NCBI GenBank assembly: GCA_002727485.1
Contig: PBXE01000019.1
Span: forward strand, 1 to 10,274
Reading direction: 5' to 3'
Source of the DNA: Methanobacteriota archaeon
Lineage (GTDB): Archaea > Thermoplasmatota > Poseidoniia > Poseidoniales > Poseidoniaceae
DNA length: 10,274 nt
In this document: positions 1-7,397 of the stretch, one piece after another
Position numbering within the stretch: the first letter of the stretch is position 1
Layout of the letters: the number at the start of each line of letters is the position of its first letter
Notes under the pieces: model-generated
The model's database searches: none
The model's input: the letters and a program-made list of their open reading frames with translations, nothing else
What the model was told of the DNA's origin: nothing
Made by a program: the position numbers and the translations under genes

Positions 1-2
1 AG

Positions 3-1298
3 GTTTTCCCTTATGATGACCAAGGGCATGGTTCACACTGTGCTGGAACCACTGCTGGAACAGGGGCGCCTACCTATGATAATCCAGGTATGGCTCCACA
101 AGCTAAGTTAGTCGGAGTAAAGGTTCTTGATTCAGGCGGTTCAGGTTCGTTCGCAGTAGTTATGGCAGGGATGCAATGGACTATTGATAATAGGTACAAA
201 TTTAACATTAGAGTAGCATCTATGTCTCTTGGTGCATTTGGTGTTATCGAGTGGCAATCATCTGAGGAAGATAGTGTAAATCGAATGGCTAATGAAATGG
301 TGTATAATGACATTACACTGTTTATTGCGGCTGGAAACTCTGCTGGAAGAGGTACTATCGGTACCCCTGGAAGTTCTGAAGACGCAATTACAGTAGGGGC
401 TTTAGACAAAGACTCTTCCATTGCAGCATACTCTAGTCAAGGACCTACTGAAGAGAATCGAGTTAAACCGAATATCGCTTATGTTGGCTCTAATGTTGTC
501 TCAGTTGCTCATAATACTGGAGATCAATACACAGATATGTCTGGAACTTCGATGGCAACCCCCGGTGCTGCAGGTGTAGCAGCACTTATGCTTCAAGCAA
601 ATCCAGATCTTAGCCCATTTGAGATTAGAAATTTCATGCAAGAGACTGCTGAATACCGCCATTGTACATACATGGGAGATCCTGCTGGCGGTGATGGTTG
701 TGATGATAATGATGTTCAAGCCATTTTTACTAAAAATCGACAAAATAACGTATATGGGCACGGTGAAGTAAGAGCATTAGAGGCTGTATTAGCGGCGGCA
801 GAGAAATATTACTTATTTGATGATTCGATGAGTATTGAGCTTGAAACCGACCCTACACACGATAATTTGCATACTCACTTATCGCCAGGGGACTCGATTT
901 ATTTCTCCACATCAGGCGGAATAGAAACAATTCAGTGGAGAAGCAATCACATTGTTGATGATTGGACAGTTCTACATACTTTCGAAAAGACTGACACTGA
1001 TGGTAAGATTACCGCAATTGATATTATCCATCAGTTAGAACATCTTCCGGGAATTGAACTCGATGGTAATCATACAATTTCCATACGCGGTTTGAAGTCT
1101 AATTCCTCTGGCGGACACTCATCATCTCCACTGGTAACCATTGACATACTGATGTATGATTCTGAATATGCATTCATGCCAGAATCCGAAGAAACCCCGG
1201 GCTTTACATTCGTCACAATTTCTATCGCTACAGTTGCGGCATTATTCATTAACCGAAAACAAAACCAATCTTCAGAATCAATTTATGATAATGATTGA
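3..1298 (+). CDS. Secreted subtilisin-like serine protease (peptidase S8), 5'-truncated, with C-terminal PGF-type anchor
   Basis: The frame is open to the left window edge, so this is the C-terminal 431 residues of a longer protein; the Met at 90 is internal, because the catalytic His motif lies upstream of it. In fragment numbering, HGSHCAGT holds the catalytic His (residue 9, codon 27-29), AAGN holds the oxyanion-hole Asn (residue 112, codon 336-338) and GTSMATP holds the nucleophilic Ser (residue 183, codon 549-551). The Asp motif, signal peptide and any propeptide would lie before the window. The S8 domain ends near residue 260 and is followed by a beta-rich domain of about 130 residues with no family I recognise. 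The end is an acidic stretch (PESEETPGF), a hydrophobic segment of about 17 residues, then basic RKQ and a short polar tail. This fits an archaeosortase PGF-CTERM-like signal. The likely role is extracellular protein degradation at the cell surface. Peptidase S8 is very secure; the sorting signal is an inference. Confidence 0.95.
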   Translation, partial: VFPYDDQGHGSHCAGTTAGTGAPTYDNPGMAPQAKLVGVKVLDSGGSGSFAVVMAGMQWTIDNRYKFNIRVASMSLGAFGVIEWQSSEEDSVNRMANEMVYNDITLFIAAGNSAGRGTIGTPGSSEDAITVGALDKDSSIAAYSSQGPTEENRVKPNIAYVGSNVVSVAHNTGDQYTDMSGTSMATPGAAGVAALMLQANPDLSPFEIRNFMQETAEYRHCTYMGDPAGGDGCDDNDVQAIFTKNRQNNVYGHGEVRALEAVLAAAEKYYLFDDSMSIELETDPTHDNLHTHLSPGDSIYFSTSGGIETIQWRSNHIVDDWTVLHTFEKTDTDGKITAIDIIHQLEHLPGIELDGNHTISIRGLKSNSSGGHSSSPLVTIDILMYDSEYAFMPESEETPGFTFVTISIATVAALFINRKQNQSSESIYDND

Positions 1299-1374
1299 AG
1301 AAAATTCACAAAATCGAACCGATGATTTGTTTTATCGGCGGTGCAATAATCAATGAGTATGCCAACCGTTCTTC

Positions 1375-2943
1375 ATGGGATGGTTGAAAGACCCTACTGG
1401 AGAAAACCACCCTAAGGTTGGATTTACTTACAGAATCATGCGAAGATTTTCTCGTTCACTGATGTCAGTTTGGTTTCGTGAATTAGATATTGTTGACAAT
1501 GAAAATATTCCTCCAGAAGGTGGTTTAATGTTCATTGCCTGGCACCCTAGTGGCTTGATTGACCCAATGTTGATGCATGCATCATTACCTGGGAGATTGT
1601 CCATACTGGCTAAACATACTTTGTTTAAAATACCAATTCTTGGGAGATTAATTCGCTCTTCAGGCGCTTTACCAATTGAACGTTCAAAAGATAGTAATGA
1701 TAAAGAAAAATCAAGAAAGAATAATGAAAAATTACTTGCAAAAGTTGGAAATGAGATCGCTTTAGGAGGTAGATTGCTGCTTTTTCCTGAAGGCGCCACT
1801 CACACAGGTTCATCTACACAAAGAGCAAGGTCTGGCGCTGCAAGGATAATGCTTCAAGCGATTAGAAATTCAAAAGAATTAGGAACTCCAATTCCTAGGA
1901 TTATTCCTGTTGGGCTTCATTATTCGAATTCTCAAAAATTTAGAGAACGGGCTGCTGTGATTTTAGAAAGGCCAATGCAACTGCCGCCTATACCAGAAGA
2001 TCAAGACATGGACAAGGATTGGATTGATGAAGTTACTAAATCGATAGATGCAGAATTGAATAGAGCGAGTCACTCTAAGACTTCATGGGAAGAAAGACAT
2101 CTGATTTGGAAAGCACGAAGTGTTGTTTATGCTGAGAGAATAAAACAAACCGGTGGTAAAATGAAAAAGCCAAGTTATTCCGAATCAGTTATCGGCGCAA
2201 GAAGGATGCGTGCAGGCTGGGAATTTGTTTCAAAAGAAGAACCTAAGAAAACAGAAAGTCTTGTTACAAAATCTATAGAACACTTTGATGAAATAGAATC
2301 CTTAGGTCTTAGCCCATTTGATGTTGCAGCAAAACCAAACAAACCTTCGATTTTAGGATATTTCAAGGCTATCAGTATTTGGATTTGGTCAGCAGCTTGG
2401 ATGTTGGGACTTGTTACTTGGAGCGCGGTAATTGGCAATGTCCCTCCATATCAAGGAAATTATGCTGTTATGTGGTATTTGAAAAAGGGAAAAATTTCTC
2501 CACCGATTCAAGGAACGATGAAAGTTATGTCAGCAATAATTATGTTTCCAATTTGGTGGATTACTGCATCATTGATGGTTACTTGGTTACTTCTTTCTTC
2601 ATCTAGTCCGGTGTTTTCATTATTGAATATGCATTGGCTTTTGGCCAAATTAACAATGTTAAATCCAATACTTGTTTTCTTAATTCTGCTAATTTGGTGG
2701 CCAATTTCAGGGAAAATGCATTTGAAATTATATTCAAAATTAGTACAAAGTTGGAGGATGCTTAAGAGGTGGCAAAGGTGGAGAGACAAATCTCTAGATT
2801 GGAATTATTTACAGCAAAGGCAGCAGACAATAGGAAGTGAATTAATCAGCCTAGGGGACAAGTTAGTTTTGCCTGGAGACCCAGAATGGATAGAGCCAAA
2901 AACTGGTAATGATGATAATTTGAGTGTTCGATTTAGAAATTAA
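1375..2943 (+). CDS. PlsC-type 1-acylglycerol-3-phosphate acyltransferase family protein with three C-terminal membrane segments
   Basis: This 522-residue protein carries the glycerophospholipid acyltransferase motifs in order: WHPSGLID (H57 and D63, an HX5D spacing rather than the usual HX4D), GALPIER at 97-103, LLLFPEG ending at 140, and PRIIPVG at 174-180. The family transfers an acyl group from acyl-CoA or acyl-ACP to a glycerol-phosphate lipid at the inner face of the membrane. The spacing resembles the NHPNxLxDP variant of some bacterial and yeast glycerol-3-phosphate acyltransferases. The catalytic domain ends near residue 235. About 290 further residues include hydrophobic segments near 331-352, 385-405 and 428-447, so the C-terminal half is an integral membrane region, longer than the roughly 240 residues of a simple PlsC. 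ATG 1375 is the only usable start: an in-frame stop lies at 1354-1356 and no other start codon intervenes. No Shine-Dalgarno site precedes it. The substrate, and whether fatty acyl esters are made, are unproven. Confidence 0.9.
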   Translation: MGWLKDPTGENHPKVGFTYRIMRRFSRSLMSVWFRELDIVDNENIPPEGGLMFIAWHPSGLIDPMLMHASLPGRLSILAKHTLFKIPILGRLIRSSGALPIERSKDSNDKEKSRKNNEKLLAKVGNEIALGGRLLLFPEGATHTGSSTQRARSGAARIMLQAIRNSKELGTPIPRIIPVGLHYSNSQKFRERAAVILERPMQLPPIPEDQDMDKDWIDEVTKSIDAELNRASHSKTSWEERHLIWKARSVVYAERIKQTGGKMKKPSYSESVIGARRMRAGWEFVSKEEPKKTESLVTKSIEHFDEIESLGLSPFDVAAKPNKPSILGYFKAISIWIWSAAWMLGLVTWSAVIGNVPPYQGNYAVMWYLKKGKISPPIQGTMKVMSAIIMFPIWWITASLMVTWLLLSSSSPVFSLLNMHWLLAKLTMLNPILVFLILLIWWPISGKMHLKLYSKLVQSWRMLKRWQRWRDKSLDWNYLQQRQQTIGSELISLGDKLVLPGDPEWIEPKTGNDDNLSVRFRN

Positions 2944-2962
2944 AAATCAGTCATTCAAACCC

Positions 2963-2970
2963 TATATTGA
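2963..2970 (+). promoter_or_regulatory. Candidate archaeal TATA box for the molybdenum hydroxylase operon
   Basis: TATATTGA lies in the 54-base gap after the acyltransferase gene, with an AC-rich stretch (CAAACC) just upstream that could act as a BRE. Transcription starting about 25 bases downstream would begin near 2990-2995, only a few bases before the GTG at 2998, which would give an almost leaderless mRNA. That would agree with the lack of a Shine-Dalgarno site before the small-subunit gene. The call rests on motif and spacing only. Confidence 0.4.
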
Positions 2971-2997
2971 TATGCGTCTTTCTCCACGTCTCAATGG

Positions 2998-3609
2998 GTG
3001 AGAAGTTTGGTCGGTTCGGAATATGTTCCAATGACTCCTAAAGCACAGTCTGAAATATGGTCTGCTGAAGTCAATGGAGAGTCCGTTGAAGCGCTGATTC
3101 CGTCCAATGCTATTTTACTAGATGTTCTTAGAGATCAAGTTGGAACACTTGGCGTAAAAAGAGGTTGTGATTTAGGAACTTGTGGCTGTTGCACCGTGAT
3201 GATTGATGGTGAAGCAAGACTTTCTTGCCTATGTCTCGCCGGTCAAGTTTCTGGTACTGATATTATTACTGTTGAGGGATTATCTGATGGAGCACATTTG
3301 GCGCCTATTCAAACCTGCTTTGCTGAGCACGGTGGTTCACAATGTGGTTTTTGTACCCCTGGATTTTTAATTAGTGCTCAGGCATTATTGACAAAAAATG
3401 ATTCGCCTTCCGACGAGGAAATATCCTGTGCAATTGAAGGTAATTTATGTAGGTGTACTGGTTATCAACAAATCGTTGATTCGATTAGAGCAGCAGCTGA
3501 AATTCATAGAGGCGAAGTTGAACCAGCATCTCCAGCAAGTGACCCCCATCCTAACCCTCATCCCGAAGGTCCAGAAGAACCATCAATGCCACCAGGCCAT
3601 GCTAGGTGA
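2998..3609 (+). CDS. Molybdenum hydroxylase small subunit, two [2Fe-2S] clusters (HcrC/CoxS/XdhA-type)
   Basis: This 203-residue iron-sulfur subunit passes electrons between the Mo cofactor and the flavin. The N-terminal plant-ferredoxin-like cluster is bound by C57, C62, C65 and C77 (pattern Cx4Cx2Cx11C, within GCDLGTCGCC). The C-terminal helical cluster is bound by C116 and C119 (QCGFC) and by C151 and C153 (CRC). Both sets are complete. Non-ligand cysteines C64 and C79 sit close to the first cluster. The family is usually 155-170 residues; the excess is about 20 residues at the N-terminus and about 30 at the C-terminus, the latter a Pro-, Glu- and His-rich tail after residue 173. The start is uncertain: GTG 2998 fits the upstream TATA element, while ATG 3031 would give 192 residues and a more typical N-terminus. 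It is the first gene of a small-large-medium operon; its stop overlaps the Shine-Dalgarno site of the next gene. Confidence 0.95.
   Translation: MRSLVGSEYVPMTPKAQSEIWSAEVNGESVEALIPSNAILLDVLRDQVGTLGVKRGCDLGTCGCCTVMIDGEARLSCLCLAGQVSGTDIITVEGLSDGAHLAPIQTCFAEHGGSQCGFCTPGFLISAQALLTKNDSPSDEEISCAIEGNLCRCTGYQQIVDSIRAAAEIHRGEVEPASPASDPHPNPHPEGPEEPSMPPGHAR
3604..3609 (+). promoter_or_regulatory. Ribosome binding site deciding the large-subunit start
   Basis: AGGTGA overlaps the stop codon of the small-subunit gene and lies five bases before ATG 3615. This favours ATG 3615 over the in-frame GTG at 3606, which overlaps the site itself. The arrangement implies translational coupling of small and large subunits. 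Confidence 0.65.
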
Positions 3610-3614
3610 TAAAT

Positions 3615-6419
3615 ATGTCAGCAGGATATCGTCAACAACCAAATTCTTCTCGTAAAGACGGAAAGAGAGTTGCTGGTAAACAAGTGTTCCCTCCACCAGG
3701 TTCGGGAGGCTCTCAACCTGTAATGAAAGAGCGAGATTTGAATTTCATCCCAGAATCTGTCGGGGGTAAAGAACATCAACCTGCGGGTTCGCATATCCAT
3801 GATAGAATAAGAACAGGGACCATTGTTGGTAAACCACTTCCTCTTGTTGATTCGAATGCTAAAGTCACAGGTCAAGCATGGTATGGCGATGATGTTAGAC
3901 TGCCAAATGAATCAATTGGTAAGATTTTACGTTCTCCCCATCATTATGCAAAGATAAAGTCGATTGATACTTCAAAGGTTGAGGCTCTTCCAGGAGTTAT
4001 TGCAGTAGCAACGGGAGCGGATTCTCCAAATAGTTTCGGAGTGCTACCAGTTACGAAAGATGAGCATGCAATGGCAGTTGAAAAAGTACGGCATATGGGT
4101 GATTTAGTAGCATGTGTTAGTGCAGTTGATGAGGCAACTGCAATTGAAGCATTAGGTTTATTCGAAATCGAATGGGAGATTTTAGAGCCAGTATTTGATC
4201 CAAAAAAGGGGTTAGAAGATAGCGATGAACCGATTCACTGGAGAGGCAAGTATCATCTCTCAAAGACGAATGTCCAAAAAAGGGTATTCCAAGAGTTCGG
4301 GGACCGTTCACTGGTGGATAATCCATACTCCTCTTCTCACGGGAAATGGACGATGTCTGGAGTACATCATGGTTTTACAGAACCACACGCAGTAGTTGCG
4401 CATTGGGACCCGAATGGAAGACTTCAGTTGTATACTCCGCAACAAGTTCCTCACTATACTCATAGGGCATTATCTACCGTCCTAGATGTTCCTATGCATC
4501 AAATAAACGTCATACGTACATTTGTTGGCGGTGGCTTTGGAGGTAAATCAGATCCATTCCCTCATGAGATGTGTGCTGCTATTTTATCTAGAAAATCGGG
4601 TAGGCCTGTTAGGATAACTTTTGATAGAGAAGAAGTTTATTGGATTAATCGTGGAAGGCACCCAAGTAATATTGAAGTGAAGATGACTGCTGATGAAGAG
4701 GGTAGAATCTCAGGTTTTGATATCGATGCATTGATTGACGGCGGAGGTTTTGCATCCTTTGGCCATGTAACTTCATACTATAATGGCGTTTTAGCTACTG
4801 CTCCTTATGAACTGGGTTCATTCCACTACACAGGTGCTAGAGTTTGGACCAATAAACCTGCATCTGGTGCAATGAGAGGACATGGAGCAGTAAATACGCG
4901 ATGCGCAGTTGAAGTAGGTTTAGACGAGATGGCGGAAGATATGAATGTCGACCCAATCGATCTTAGATTAGCCAACTTACTACCTCCTCACAGTAGAACA
5001 ATTACAGGATTTAGAATTACATCCAATGGTATGAGAGAAGCACTAGAACGAGTGAGAGATGGTTCTGATTGGGAAAATAAATTTAGAAAACTACCATTGG
5101 GCAAAGGAATTGGTATAGGCTGTGGATTTTTCATATCTGGTTCAGGATTACCTATTCACTGGGACCCGAACCGATTCCCCCATGCAACAGTACACATTCA
5201 AGTAGATATGGATGGAGGGGTAACTGTCCATACAGGGGCTGCTGATATCGGGCAGGGATCCACTACTGCTGTTGCTCAAGTAGTATCAGAAGTTCTAGCA
5301 CTACCGATTGAAATGATTCATGTTAGAAGTCATGAAAGTGACACTTCACCCGTTGATTTAGGTTCTTATTCCAGTAGAGTGACCTTCATGAATGCCAATG
5401 CAGCTATTAGAGCAGCATTGGATATTCGTGAAAAACTTCTCAATGCTGCTTGGGACATTTTGGGTTATCATCCAAATACTTTAGTGATTAATGATAGAAG
5501 AATTTACTATAAACATGATCCAGCAATTGGGGTTTCTTATCTCCAAGCCTTGCATAAAGCGCAAGAAGACAAAGGTGCATTGATCTCAAGTGGAGCATAT
5601 CGCTCACCACCAATGGGCGGTGTTCACAAAGGTGCTGCAGCAGGCCTTGCCCCAGCCTATTCATTCTCAGCGTATGTTGCAGAAGTTGATGTCGATGTCG
5701 AACTGGGTTTGGTTAAATGTACAAATGTCTGGGCAGCCCATGACTGTGGAAAGGCATTGAATCCTCTTGCAGTAAAAGGACAAATTATTGGATCATGTCA
5801 CATGGGACTTGGTCAAGTACTATCGGAAAAGATGGTATATGGCAGAACAGGACATCTTCAAAATGCTAATTTATTGGAATATAAGATTCCGTCAATTCAT
5901 GAAATGCCTCATGTAGAACCAATAATTGTTGAATCTAGTGACCCAGAAGGGCCATTCGGTGCTAAAGAAGCAGGAGAAGGACCTTTACTGCCTATTCTTC
6001 CTGCTGTTGTTAACGCTGTTTATGATGCGATTGGAATTAGATATAACGATTTACCACTTACTCCAGATATTGTGTTCAAAGGAATTGAGAAAAAGAGAAA
6101 GCAATTGAAATTGGAAGACGCAACTGAACTTCCTTCTCCAAGATATACTCATGGCCCTAAGAGTATTGAACTTCAAAAGTTATTGAAGAAAAGATCTGAA
6201 GAACACAGGAAAAGAGATATTGCAAGGCAAACGACTGAAGATACATCAGCATACGTAAATGGTGTTTTGTTTGGTTTTGATCCTAATATCCCACTCGAAG
6301 AACAACTAGATGGATGGAGAATGGCTACTGAACCAGACCCTAAACAACTAGCTGAATTAGGTCTCGCAGGCAAGGCTTGGTTGAAAAAAGAACAGAGGGA
6401 AATGGGAGGTGAAAATTAA
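3615..6419 (+). CDS. Molybdenum hydroxylase large (Mo-cofactor) subunit, 4-hydroxybenzoyl-CoA reductase alpha-like, with extended N- and C-termini
   Basis: This 934-residue catalytic subunit of the xanthine dehydrogenase superfamily binds molybdopterin cytosine dinucleotide. The first aldehyde oxidase/xanthine dehydrogenase domain covers roughly 72-191. The Mo-cofactor domains follow, with GGGFGGK (305-311), GAMRGHG (418-424, with R421), GAADIGQGS (Q547), AHDCGKALNP (from residue 708) and FGAKEAGEGP, in which E788 is the expected catalytic base. GAMRGHG is HcrA-like; the AYRCSFR loop that marks form I CO dehydrogenase is absent, arguing against CoxL. The protein is far longer than the roughly 770 residues of HcrA. 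The first 70 residues are Gly/Pro/basic-rich. The last 110 or so are highly charged, with a Lys/Arg/Glu-rich predicted helical stretch, and match nothing I recognise. It lacks a signal peptide, so it is probably cytoplasmic. The stop overlaps the next start by one base. Superfamily is secure, the HCR-type assignment is likely and the substrate unknown. Confidence 0.95.
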   Translation: MSAGYRQQPNSSRKDGKRVAGKQVFPPPGSGGSQPVMKERDLNFIPESVGGKEHQPAGSHIHDRIRTGTIVGKPLPLVDSNAKVTGQAWYGDDVRLPNESIGKILRSPHHYAKIKSIDTSKVEALPGVIAVATGADSPNSFGVLPVTKDEHAMAVEKVRHMGDLVACVSAVDEATAIEALGLFEIEWEILEPVFDPKKGLEDSDEPIHWRGKYHLSKTNVQKRVFQEFGDRSLVDNPYSSSHGKWTMSGVHHGFTEPHAVVAHWDPNGRLQLYTPQQVPHYTHRALSTVLDVPMHQINVIRTFVGGGFGGKSDPFPHEMCAAILSRKSGRPVRITFDREEVYWINRGRHPSNIEVKMTADEEGRISGFDIDALIDGGGFASFGHVTSYYNGVLATAPYELGSFHYTGARVWTNKPASGAMRGHGAVNTRCAVEVGLDEMAEDMNVDPIDLRLANLLPPHSRTITGFRITSNGMREALERVRDGSDWENKFRKLPLGKGIGIGCGFFISGSGLPIHWDPNRFPHATVHIQVDMDGGVTVHTGAADIGQGSTTAVAQVVSEVLALPIEMIHVRSHESDTSPVDLGSYSSRVTFMNANAAIRAALDIREKLLNAAWDILGYHPNTLVINDRRIYYKHDPAIGVSYLQALHKAQEDKGALISSGAYRSPPMGGVHKGAAAGLAPAYSFSAYVAEVDVDVELGLVKCTNVWAAHDCGKALNPLAVKGQIIGSCHMGLGQVLSEKMVYGRTGHLQNANLLEYKIPSIHEMPHVEPIIVESSDPEGPFGAKEAGEGPLLPILPAVVNAVYDAIGIRYNDLPLTPDIVFKGIEKKRKQLKLEDATELPSPRYTHGPKSIELQKLLKKRSEEHRKRDIARQTTEDTSAYVNGVLFGFDPNIPLEEQLDGWRMATEPDPKQLAELGLAGKAWLKKEQREMGGEN
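6405..6412 (+). promoter_or_regulatory. Strong ribosome binding site for the medium subunit
   Basis: GGAGGTGA, a near-complete match to the archaeal anti-Shine-Dalgarno sequence, lies in the last codons of the large-subunit gene, six bases before ATG 6419. It supports ATG 6419 over the in-frame ATG at 6425 and indicates translational coupling. Confidence 0.75.
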
Positions 6420-7396
6420 TGCTGATGCCGCCATTCATCCTCCATCACCCCAGTTCAATAGAAGAAGCCTGTCAAATTGCAGCAGACTTGATGGAGCAAA
6501 ACCAAGATTTCGATTGGGTTTCAGGAGGCACTGACCTTCTTGCTAATTATAAGTGGAGGATTAATACGAAGCCAAATGTTATTTCATTGGCAAAAATTCC
6601 AGGAATTGATACGATTTCAAAGTTAGAGATAGGGTGTATGGCGCGTCTATCCAATCTTACAGAAGATATCGTACACCCGATGATTGCAGAAGCAGCGGGT
6701 AAAGTTGCTTCTTCATTGATTCGTAAAAGCGCTACATTAGGTGGTAATTTATGTCTTGATACTCGATGTTTTTGGTACAATCAAAGCGAAGATTGGCGGA
6801 GGTCAATAGACTGGTGTCACAAGGCAGATTGTGGTACTGGTGCAGACTGTAGAGTTATTCCAAACCAAAACACCCTCTGTGTAGCAACTTATCAGGGCGA
6901 TATAGCGCCAGTACTGATGGTTCTTGACGCTTCAGTTCATCTAATTGGTCCCAATGGGGAAAGAATAATGCCACTTTCAGAATTTTATCAATTAGATGGG
7001 ATGAAGAAAAATGTCCTAGAAAAAGGAGAATTTTTACTGAAAGTAACACTCCCAGAAGATTCAATCAAAAGGATAGGTAGTTATCAAAAACTTAGAGTTA
7101 GAGATTCTTGGGATTTCCCAGAAGCAGGAGTTGCTGCTTCATGGATTGAAGGAGATACTAAATCTATACGATTAGCCACCACTGCTCTTGAGTCAATCCC
7201 GAAGAACCATTCTGAAGATATCGATGAGATTGTAACCTCAAAGTGGAATGGAAAAGAATCGATTAAGTCCCTGGCTGCCTTGATTAAGAAATCTGTTAAA
7301 CCAGTAAACAATACTGCTCTTCCACCTAATTATCGCCGTTCAGTTGTTCAAGTCTTGGTCAAGAGAGCGTTATCAAAAATCGATGGAGGAAATTGA
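6419..7396 (+). CDS. Molybdenum hydroxylase medium (FAD) subunit with HcrB-type [4Fe-4S] loop
   Basis: This 325-residue flavoprotein subunit (FAD_binding_5/CO_deh_flav_C type) shows FAD-contact motifs SGGTDLLANY (35-44) and ATLGGNL (105-111). Between TLGGNL and the GDIAPVL segment near 160-166, where CoxM and XdhB are short, there is an insertion of about 40 residues with cysteines C112, C117, C133, C138, C144 and C154. In 4-hydroxybenzoyl-CoA reductase of Thauera aromatica a loop here holds a [4Fe-4S] cluster through C122, C138, C146 and C155. C117 and C133 reproduce the first interval exactly, C154 fits the last ligand, and C144 (or C138) would be the third. The flanking text LDTRC, YNQS and the later KLRVRDSWDFPEAGVAAS is also HcrB-like, and HcrB has about 324 residues. 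It probably relays electrons between the small subunit and an outside carrier such as ferredoxin. ATG 6419 overlaps the large-subunit stop (TAATG). Confidence 0.93.
   Translation: MLMPPFILHHPSSIEEACQIAADLMEQNQDFDWVSGGTDLLANYKWRINTKPNVISLAKIPGIDTISKLEIGCMARLSNLTEDIVHPMIAEAAGKVASSLIRKSATLGGNLCLDTRCFWYNQSEDWRRSIDWCHKADCGTGADCRVIPNQNTLCVATYQGDIAPVLMVLDASVHLIGPNGERIMPLSEFYQLDGMKKNVLEKGEFLLKVTLPEDSIKRIGSYQKLRVRDSWDFPEAGVAASWIEGDTKSIRLATTALESIPKNHSEDIDEIVTSKWNGKESIKSLAALIKKSVKPVNNTALPPNYRRSVVQVLVKRALSKIDGGN
7385..7389 (+). promoter_or_regulatory. Ribosome binding site deciding the GTG start of the surface protein
   Basis: GGAGG lies within the last codons of the medium-subunit gene, eight bases before GTG 7398. 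The GTG start puts the basic residues KIK directly before the hydrophobic signal core, as expected for a signal peptide. The in-frame ATG starts at 7344 and 7383 would add residues before the signal sequence, and the one at 7383 immediately precedes this site. Confidence 0.65.
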
Positions 7397-7397
7397 C

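Noticed and set aside
74..421. Minus-strand reading frame opposite the S8 protease
   Set aside because: It lies entirely opposite codons with clear S8 catalytic motifs and has no recognisable protein features.
1319..1338. CCGAT/ATCGG inverted repeat between the protease and acyltransferase genes
   Set aside because: Only five pairs with a ten-base loop and no following T-run; it could arise by chance and is not strong enough to call a terminator or operator.
1156..1356. Plus-strand reading frame of 66 codons overlapping the protease end
   Set aside because: It overlaps the PGF anchor in another frame, and its composition shows no domain, signal or supporting ribosome binding site.
2994..3041. 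ATG at 2994 as start of the small subunit
   Set aside because: That frame stops after 15 codons and is not the frame of the cluster-binding cysteines.
2998..7396. Aerobic CO dehydrogenase (CoxSLM) identity for the molybdenum hydroxylase
   Set aside because: The large subunit has GAMRGHG where form I CoxL has the AYRCSFR loop with the active-site cysteine, and the medium subunit has an HcrB-type cysteine loop that CoxM lacks.
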